Assembly: GCA_944367045.1 (NCBI GenBank)
Contig: CALVWI010000008.1
Location: forward strand, 1-64,000
Source of the DNA: an uncultured Clostridia bacterium
GTDB lineage: Bacteria > Bacillota > Clostridia > Christensenellales > Borkfalkiaceae
Reading direction: 5' to 3'
DNA: 64,000 nucleotides
Of this stretch, positions 59,295-64,000 are shown in pieces. Below the pieces are notes generated by a model, which saw nothing but the letters and a program-made list of their open reading frames with translations, was not told the origin of the DNA and ran no database searches. Each line of letters opens with the position of its first letter. Positions within the stretch are counted from its first letter, which is position 1. Made by a program: the position numbers and the translations under genes.

Positions 59295-59323
59295 TTGGCC
59301 AAATTTTCTTTTTGTGCTATAAT
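59295..59323 (+). promoter_or_regulatory. SigA promoter of the 59.4-kb gene pair
   Basis: TTGGCC (59295-59300), 17 bp, TATAAT (59318-59323), with TGC before the -10 (extended). Start near 59330. Confidence 0.8.
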
Positions 59324-59376
59324 ACCTCTAAACAGGTAAAATGCTGGTCATTTTGCATTAAACATCGGGAGGAACC

Positions 59377-60084
59377 ATGCAAGACAAGTACGCACAGATG
59401 CAGCGCTTTTTCACCGCCTGCGACGAGCTCATCTCCGGCAAGTATATCTTGGCCGATACAAAAATAAGCGACGTGCTCAAGGCCATCGCCGCGAGCGAGG
59501 AACTCACCGGTCTCTTTACCGCCGTCACCGAGCGGTTCGACTATCCCGCCGCCAAGCAGGCGTACCTTCGCTATCCCGCGGAACCGGGCGGAACGAGAGG
59601 GGCTGCCTACCTTCCCGCAGAGCGGGGGGACATCATCGCCTTCGTGTTCTGCCTGCTCGTCGACTTCGATTCAGGCAACATGCGCCTCAACGACTTTCTT
59701 CGCAAGTTCTTCAACGAGGACGGCAGCTATACGGCGAGCTACACGCTCTTCGTCGAGCGTATGATCCGTCCCTTCCGCGACATCGTGCGCGACTGCTTCC
59801 CCGAACTCGCCCGCCCCGGCTCCGTCTCTCGTGACAGGGAGGAGGCGCTCGACAAGATCGGCGAGATCATCAACTTGGAGCGCGGCAGGATGCTCAAGGC
59901 CAACCTCGACAAGGTGGATGCCGATGCGTGCGAGCTCATCCTCTCCGAACTCTACGCCGCGGCGGGGAGAAGGGACACCGCCGAACTCAAGGCGCTCCTG
60001 TGCGGATACTCCTATTTCCTCAACACGGTGGGGTATCTCAACGAGGAGAGCAGGACGCTCTTCGAACTCAGCGCAAAGCTTTGA
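59377..60084 (+). CDS. Uncharacterised helical protein
   Basis: The protein has 235 residues. ATG 59377 has GGGAGG upstream. Predicted all-helical with acidic and hydrophobic helices (FFTACDELISGKYILADTKIS, FVFCLLVDFDSGNMRLNDF, YTLFVERMIRPFRDIVRDCF). No signal peptide or membrane segment. I recognise no family. It is expressed from its own promoter and probably cotranscribed with the Nudix gene 9 bp downstream. Confidence 0.8.
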   Translation: MQDKYAQMQRFFTACDELISGKYILADTKISDVLKAIAASEELTGLFTAVTERFDYPAAKQAYLRYPAEPGGTRGAAYLPAERGDIIAFVFCLLVDFDSGNMRLNDFLRKFFNEDGSYTASYTLFVERMIRPFRDIVRDCFPELARPGSVSRDREEALDKIGEIINLERGRMLKANLDKVDADACELILSELYAAAGRRDTAELKALLCGYSYFLNTVGYLNEESRTLFELSAKL

Positions 60085-60093
60085 GGTGAAAGG

Positions 60094-60624
60094 ATGGACT
60101 TAGAAGAAAAGACCGTCAAAGTCAACTACATCTACAAGGGCAAGATCGTCAATCTCCGGTGCGACGAGGCCGTGCTTCCCGACGGCAGGCCGTGCAAGCG
60201 CGAGATGATCGAGCATCCGGGCGGTGCCGCCGTCTTCTGCGTGCATGAGGGGAAGGTCGCCCTCGTCCGCCAGTTTCGCTATGCCTACGGCGAGGCGCTG
60301 CTGGAGATCCCTGCGGGAAAGCTCGAGAAGGGGGAGGACCCCATGCTCGCAGCAAAGCGCGAACTCGAGGAGGAGACGGGGCTGGAGGCCGAGAGCCTGA
60401 AACACCTCTTCACGCTCTATCCGACGCCCGGCTACACCAACGAGAAGATCTACATCTACGAGGCCGTCAACGTCAAAAAGGGGCGCCAGCACCTCGACGA
60501 AGGGGAGTTTTTGAACGTCGTCTACCTTCCCGTTGAGGAGGCCGCAAGGATGGTCGAAGAGGGGGAGCTGTGCGATGCGAAGACCATCGTCGCTCTGCAG
60601 CACTATCTCCTCCAACAGAAATAA
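60094..60624 (+). CDS. Nudix hydrolase, ADP-ribose pyrophosphatase type
   Basis: The protein has 176 residues. ATG 60094 follows GGTGAAAGG. The Nudix box is intact: GKLEKGEDPMLAAKRELEEETGL. Upstream EMIEHPGGAAVFCVHEG and downstream YPTPGYTNEKIYIYEA are typical of the ADP-ribose pyrophosphatase subgroup. It hydrolyses ADP-ribose or related nucleoside diphosphate sugars in the cytosol. Confidence 0.94.
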   Translation: MDLEEKTVKVNYIYKGKIVNLRCDEAVLPDGRPCKREMIEHPGGAAVFCVHEGKVALVRQFRYAYGEALLEIPAGKLEKGEDPMLAAKRELEEETGLEAESLKHLFTLYPTPGYTNEKIYIYEAVNVKKGRQHLDEGEFLNVVYLPVEEAARMVEEGELCDAKTIVALQHYLLQQK

Positions 60625-60630
60625 GAGAGA

Positions 60631-60656
60631 AACGCCGAGGCTTTCGGCGTTTTTTT
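60631..60656 (+). terminator. Terminator of the Nudix gene
   Basis: AACGCCGA / TCGGCGTT with a 5-nt loop, then seven T. Confidence 0.93.
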
Positions 60657-60663
60657 GTGCAAA

Positions 60664-60691
60664 AAAAGAGACCTCGGGCGAGGCCTCTTTT
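60664..60691 (-). terminator. Terminator of the small Cys-containing membrane protein gene
   Basis: GAGGCCTCTTTT on plus pairs with AAAAGAGACCTC (one mismatch). On the minus strand the stem is followed by seven T. Confidence 0.85.
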
Positions 60692-60712
60692 CAGGGAACG
60701 GAGGGCGGGACG

Positions 60713-60910
60713 TCAGTTGTTGCAGCCGCCGAATGAATTGAAAAAGGATGCGAGCGTACCGTTCTTGCTCAGCACATAGAGGGCGGCGATGAGCATCGGC
60801 CAGCCCGCGCCCGTGAAGGCACTCGAGGAGAACACTTGGGAATTTGTTCCCAAGAGAAACAGGATGACTAAGATCCAGAGATAGCTGTTTGAGGTCGTAC
60901 AGCAGTTCAT
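60713..60910 (-). CDS. Small Cys-containing membrane protein
   Basis: The protein has 65 residues. ATG (complement of 60908-60910) has an ideal AAGGAGG 7 bp upstream, so it is a genuine gene. It has an N-terminal NCCTTSNSYLWILVILFLL hydrophobic helix, a second hydrophobic part around GWPMLIAALYVL, and a C-terminal GGCNN. The first part recalls small YjcZ-type sporulation membrane proteins, but the resemblance is loose. A possible sporulation-type promoter lies upstream. No function is known. Confidence 0.75.
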   Translation of the reverse strand: MNCCTTSNSYLWILVILFLLGTNSQVFSSSAFTGAGWPMLIAALYVLSKNGTLASFFNSFGGCNN

Positions 60911-60971
60911 AGCTTTTCCTCCTTGACCGCGGACACGGAGTATGTAAAATTGTTCCGTTCCGCTTCTCTAA

Positions 60972-61000
60972 ATTGTATGTATATCGGGCGAAAAAGTGTT
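60972..61000 (-). promoter_or_regulatory. Possible sporulation-sigma promoter of the small membrane protein gene
   Basis: On the minus strand AACAC (61000-60996), 16 bp, CATACAAT (60979-60972). The pattern fits sigma K/E consensus (AC, 16 bp, CATA). Predicted leader about 55 nt. The same CATACAAT occurs before the YlmC-like gene. Confidence 0.4.
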
Positions 61001-61018
61001 CCCGAGCCCGTCATTTAC

Positions 61019-61047
61019 TTGCAAACAGGGCGCGTTTTTGGTATAAT
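61019..61047 (+). promoter_or_regulatory. SigA promoter of the ECF transporter-coaX operon
   Basis: TTGCAA (61019-61024), 17 bp, TATAAT (61042-61047), preceded by TGG, an extended -10. Start near 61054. Confidence 0.85.
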
Positions 61048-61053
61048 ATCAGG

Positions 61054-61162
61054 GATAGCCGCGGAAAAACACGTCTAAAATACGGTTTTATCCGACAAGC
61101 GGCAAAGAACATTTTTTTTCTACGGATATTCCGCTTAAGGAAATCCGATGGAGGTCAATTTC
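61054..61162 (+). promoter_or_regulatory. Structured leader with mutually exclusive pairings
   Basis: This leader is about 109 nt. GCCGC (61058-61062) can pair with GCGGC (61099-61103), which precedes T8 (61112-61119). Alternatively GCGGAA (61061-61066) pairs with TTCCGC (61129-61134). The two pairings exclude each other. A further small hairpin, CGGA/TCCG (61123-61133), ends 17 nt before the ribosome site. This suggests attenuation or a riboswitch. No known class is recognised. Confidence 0.4.
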
Positions 61163-61873
61163 ATGAAACGTAAACCCTTTTTCTCGGCAAGAAACATTGC
61201 TTATCTTGCCATCCTCACGGCACTCGTCATTGTGTTGCAGCTGTTTGCCTCGGTAATCCCCGTAGGGCAAACTGGAGTAACTCTTAACTTTTCTCTCATT
61301 CCGATCGTGTTGGGTGCCATTTTACTGGGTCCGATGGCGGGAGCTTTCCTTGGGTTCCTATGCGGAATAATCATCTTTTTCCAAGTCGTCTTTATTCCCA
61401 ATGCGTTTTATACTATAATTTGGGCAACGAGCCCTGTTGTCACCTTTTTTACCTGTATTGTTAAAACAACGGTCGCGGGACTTGCGGCAGGGTTTCTCTA
61501 TCGCCTTATCGCAAAGAAAAGTCGTTTAGGTGCAACGTTTGCGGCTTCTGCAGTCGTTCCGATCATCAATACTGCTCTCTTTATATTGGGCTGCCTGTGC
61601 ATGACGGACGCAATTTTTGAATTTCAGAACAAATATCCAAGCGCATCGGACAGCTCAAACATCTTAATTTATATATGCGTTGTACTTGTTACATTTAACT
61701 TTTTTATTGAACTGGCGATCAACCTTGTGTTCGCGCCCGCGATCTGCCGCATCGAGCACGTCGTCAACAGCAAACTCACCCGCTACCGCGCAGACCGCGA
61801 GGGAAGCAAGGCCATCGAGGCAAAACACGAAGTCAGAGAGGAAGAGATCCATACGCCAACGGAGGAACCATGA
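61163..61873 (+). CDS. ECF transporter S component, probably for pantothenate
   Basis: The protein has 236 residues. ATG 61163 follows GGAGGT, whereas ATG 61148 lies before that site. It has six hydrophobic helices, the N-terminal RNIAYLAILTALVIVLQL and the following segments PIVLGAILLGPMAGAFLGF being usual for ECF S components. A short cytoplasmic tail is acidic. Substrate is not directly readable. It overlaps coaX by 4 bp, so pantothenate (vitamin B5) is the reasonable guess. The gene is more AT-rich in its membrane part than its neighbours. Confidence 0.85.
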   Translation: MKRKPFFSARNIAYLAILTALVIVLQLFASVIPVGQTGVTLNFSLIPIVLGAILLGPMAGAFLGFLCGIIIFFQVVFIPNAFYTIIWATSPVVTFFTCIVKTTVAGLAAGFLYRLIAKKSRLGATFAASAVVPIINTALFILGCLCMTDAIFEFQNKYPSASDSSNILIYICVVLVTFNFFIELAINLVFAPAICRIEHVVNSKLTRYRADREGSKAIEAKHEVREEEIHTPTEEP

Positions 61874-62652
61874 TCATCTGCATCGACGTCGGCAATACCA
61901 ATATCAAATACGCCGTCTTTGACGGGGATACGCTCAAATTCTCCTTCCGCGTCGCGACGGACTTGAAGCGCACGTCGGACGAGTACGGCTCCCAGCTCAT
62001 CGGGATGCTCGACTTCAACGGCGTCAAGGCGGACGCCTTCACGGGGGGCATCATCTCCTCCGTCGTCCCGTCTCTCGACTACACCATCGAGCATATGCTC
62101 AAGATGTACTTAAAGATCGACCCGCTGCAGCTTGCACCCGGGCTCAAATCCGGCCTTAAAATGCACGTCGACAACGCGCGCGAAGTGGGTGCGGACCGCA
62201 TCGTCAACAACGTCGGCGCGCTCCACAAGTACGGCAGGGGCAAGCCGATGATCATCGTCGACTTCGGCACTGCGACCACATTCAACATCTTAAGTGCGGA
62301 AGGGGAGTTCATCGGCGGCGTCATCGCACCCGGTATCCGCGGGAGTCTGGACAGCCTCGTGAGCGGCACCGCGAAACTTCCCCGCGTGGAGATCGAGGCC
62401 CCGAAGAGCATCATCGCCACCAATACGACCACCAATATGCAGGCCGGCATCGTCTTCGGCTTTGCGGGGCTCGTGGAATATATCATCAAAAGAATCAAGA
62501 AAGAACTCAAGGCGGACGACGTGTTCACCATCGCGACGGGCGGATTTTCCGAGACCATCGCCAAGGAGACGAGGTGCATCGACGTCATCGACAAGATGCT
62601 CACGCTGGACGGCCTGAAGTACTTATATGATCTGAACTGTTCGGAGGAATGA
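61870..62652 (+). CDS. coaX: Type III pantothenate kinase
   Basis: The protein has 260 residues, ATG 61870 overlapping the previous stop (ATGA). ASKHA-fold motifs: IICIDVGNTNIKYAVFD (phosphate 1), a segment with REVGADRIVNNVGA, and IIVDFGTATTFNIL and GGVIAPGI. It catalyses the first step of coenzyme A synthesis. Unlike type I/II enzymes it is not inhibited by CoA. Next gene starts after 1 bp. Confidence 0.97.
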   Translation: MIICIDVGNTNIKYAVFDGDTLKFSFRVATDLKRTSDEYGSQLIGMLDFNGVKADAFTGGIISSVVPSLDYTIEHMLKMYLKIDPLQLAPGLKSGLKMHVDNAREVGADRIVNNVGALHKYGRGKPMIIVDFGTATTFNILSAEGEFIGGVIAPGIRGSLDSLVSGTAKLPRVEIEAPKSIIATNTTTNMQAGIVFGFAGLVEYIIKRIKKELKADDVFTIATGGFSETIAKETRCIDVIDKMLTLDGLKYLYDLNCSEE

Positions 62653-62653
62653 T

Positions 62654-63934
62654 ATGAAGAAAGTCGGAATCGCCATTCTCGGGCTGGGGGTCGTCGGCGG
62701 CGGCACCTATGAGATCTTGCGGGATCACCGTGAATTTTACAAGAAGACGCAGGACGTCGATCTCGAAGTCGTCAGCGTGCTTGAACTGCGCCGTGACCGC
62801 ATCGAAGCGCTCGGCATCCCCGAAGAGAACGTCGCTTCCAACATTGCGGAGGTCGTCTCCAACCCCGACGTCAACATCGTTGTCGAAGTGATGGGCGGTG
62901 TCGGCAAGGCGCGTGAGTTCGTCCTCGACGCGCTCAACGCGGGCAAGACCGTCGTTACCTCCAATAAGGAGCTCGTCTGCAAGTACTCGCACGAGCTCGA
63001 GCGCGCCGCAAAGCGCCACAACGCGGGCCTCTATTTCGAGGCGAGCTGCGTGGGCGGCGTTCCCATCATCCGCACCCTTTTGGACGGCGTGCAGGCCAAC
63101 CACATCTCGTCCATGATGGGCATCATCAACGGCACGACCAACTACATCCTCACCAAGATGACCAACGACGGGGCGAGTTATTTGGACGTTCTCAAAGAGG
63201 CACAATCTCTCGGCTATGCGGAGGCAGACCCCACGGCCGACGTCGAGGGCTTCGATGCGGCGTATAAGCTGTCTATTCTCTCCTCGCTCGCCTTCCACAC
63301 CAAGGTTCCCTTCTCCAAGATCTTCCGCGAGGGCATCACGACCGTCACGCAGGACGACATCGCCTACGGGAAGGAGCTCGGGTATTGTCTGAAACTGCTC
63401 GCCATCGGCAAGCAGACGGAAGAGGGCATCGAGGTGCGCGTGCACCCCGCGTTCATCAAGAAGGAGCACCCGCTCGCTTCCGTCAACGACAGCTTCAACG
63501 CCGTGTACCTCACGGGTGACGCCGTGGACGACGTCATGCTCTACGGCCGCGGTGCGGGCGCACTTCCCACGGGCAGCGCCATCGTCAGCGACATCATCTA
63601 TGCCGCCACCCATTCCGAGAACAAGTACTCCACCTTCAAGAACAACGCGACGGCAGAGAAGGACGTCAAGTTCGTCTCCAACTTCAAGAGCGCTTACTAC
63701 CTGCGTCTGACCGTCAACGATGAGGCGGGCATGCTCGCCAAGATCGCCGCTGTGTTCGGCAAGCAGGACATCTCCATTCAGGAGATGGTGCAGAAGGAGA
63801 ATGCCCAGGATGGCAAGGCGACACTGGTGCTCGTCACCCATGCGACGCGTGAACTTTCGCTGCGTTCGGCCGTCTCCAAGATCGCATCTTTGGGCATCGC
63901 CACCGTCGATTCCGTCCTGAGAGTGGTCTCTTAA
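62654..63934 (+). CDS. hom: Homoserine dehydrogenase with C-terminal ACT domain
   Basis: The protein has 426 residues. The NAD(P)-binding start is KVGIAILGLGVVGGGTYE. Catalytic-domain motifs are VTSNKELVCKYSHEL, ASCVGGVPIIRTL, MGIINGTTNYILT and AEADPTADVEGFDAAYK. A C-terminal ACT domain (RLTVNDEAGMLAKIAAVFG) is expected to give feedback inhibition by threonine. It reduces aspartate semialdehyde to homoserine for threonine and methionine. Only 1 bp separates it from coaX. Confidence 0.96.
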   Translation: MKKVGIAILGLGVVGGGTYEILRDHREFYKKTQDVDLEVVSVLELRRDRIEALGIPEENVASNIAEVVSNPDVNIVVEVMGGVGKAREFVLDALNAGKTVVTSNKELVCKYSHELERAAKRHNAGLYFEASCVGGVPIIRTLLDGVQANHISSMMGIINGTTNYILTKMTNDGASYLDVLKEAQSLGYAEADPTADVEGFDAAYKLSILSSLAFHTKVPFSKIFREGITTVTQDDIAYGKELGYCLKLLAIGKQTEEGIEVRVHPAFIKKEHPLASVNDSFNAVYLTGDAVDDVMLYGRGAGALPTGSAIVSDIIYAATHSENKYSTFKNNATAEKDVKFVSNFKSAYYLRLTVNDEAGMLAKIAAVFGKQDISIQEMVQKENAQDGKATLVLVTHATRELSLRSAVSKIASLGIATVDSVLRVVS

Positions 63935-63951
63935 ATTCATGATAACAGCGG

Positions 63952-63969
63952 GGCCGCCTTCGGGCGGCC
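63952..63969 (+). terminator. Hairpin after hom, without T-run
   Basis: GGCCGCC-TTCG-GGCGGCC is a perfect 7-bp stem with a UUCG-type tetraloop. No T-run follows, so it may attenuate or protect the mRNA end before the next gene. Confidence 0.4.
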
Positions 63970-63988
63970 TTCGTCATTCGGAGGAACT

Positions 63989-64000
63989 ATGCGCGCCGTC
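63989..64000 (+). CDS. Start of a further gene, truncated by the window
   Basis: GGAGGA ends 3 bp before ATG 63989, and the first codons read MRAV. The product cannot be identified. Position after hom would suit homoserine kinase or another threonine-pathway gene, but that is inference from context only. Confidence 0.4.

Noticed and set aside
1-64000. CRISPR array, prophage or insertion sequence
   Set aside because: No regularly spaced direct repeats, transposase, integrase or phage structural motifs were seen. Repeats found are intragenic or single hairpins.

Overview
The window looks like chromosomal DNA of an anaerobic, Gram-positive-type Firmicute of the class Clostridia. I infer this from the lipoprotein-anchored ABC uptake system and a set of families typical of Clostridia: PFL/DUF711, DUF951, DUF4364, TSCPD, YlmC/YmxH, PepF, a single-chain L-serine dehydratase and type III pantothenate kinase. 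Coding sequence is GC-rich and densely packed, start/stop overlaps are frequent, and promoters are of SigA type. No phage, transposase or CRISPR array was seen. The species cannot be named from the sequence alone.

Region 1 (1-31137) is one long co-oriented glycan-utilisation locus. It holds the tail of a probable LacI-type regulator, a carbohydrate ABC importer without its ATPase (lipoprotein SBP plus two permeases), a lipoprotein GH43, and a lipoprotein ending in an SGNH esterase that is split by an in-frame TAG. Next come two lipoproteins built from CxxC repeats and lectin-like modules. These are followed by a battery of enzymes without signal peptides: a GH110-like beta-helix, GH42, an unassigned six-hairpin protein, GH78, GH3, two GH31, GH36 and GH2. 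The logic is to bind and trim outside, import oligosaccharides, and depolymerise inside the cell. The enzyme mix suggests a branched glycan with galactose, rhamnose, arabinose or xylose and alpha-linked caps.

Region 2 (31.2-39.8 kb) has a YlmC/YmxH protein and a DnaD-type replication protein (minus strand). The DnaD gene diverges from sbcD-sbcC through two overlapping, mirror-image promoters. An alpha/beta-hydrolase-fold protein with a damaged nucleophile elbow, DUF951 and signal peptidase I follow. Region 3 (39.8-51.4 kb) is a housekeeping run: DegV, a membrane protein, ACT and PFL/DUF711 proteins, PepF, DnaB, Sua5-YwlE-RpiB (the Bacillus ywl order), a DUF1538 membrane protein with a double PII-like partner, an S51 peptidase, and tRNA-Leu with its own promoter inside the peptidase gene.

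Region 4 (51.4-54 kb) has a structured non-coding repeat region, a DUF975 protein, a CGGC-domain protein, and a six-gene tRNA cluster (Gly, Arg, His, Gln, Lys, Lys) with promoter and terminator. Region 5 (54-64 kb) has a HAD phosphatase, a small membrane protein, a divergent PurH, serine dehydratase, TSCPD and DUF4364 proteins, an HPr-like protein without the active histidine, an unknown protein plus a Nudix hydrolase, a small Cys-containing membrane protein, an ECF S-component with a structured leader, CoaX, homoserine dehydrogenase, and the first codons of one more gene.

The items most worth a second look are the CxxC/Cys-less repeat lipoproteins and the TAG-split esterase, the mirrored dnaD/sbcD promoters, the DUF1538-double-PII pair, the hook-less SbcC, and the leader upstream of the ECF-coaX operon.
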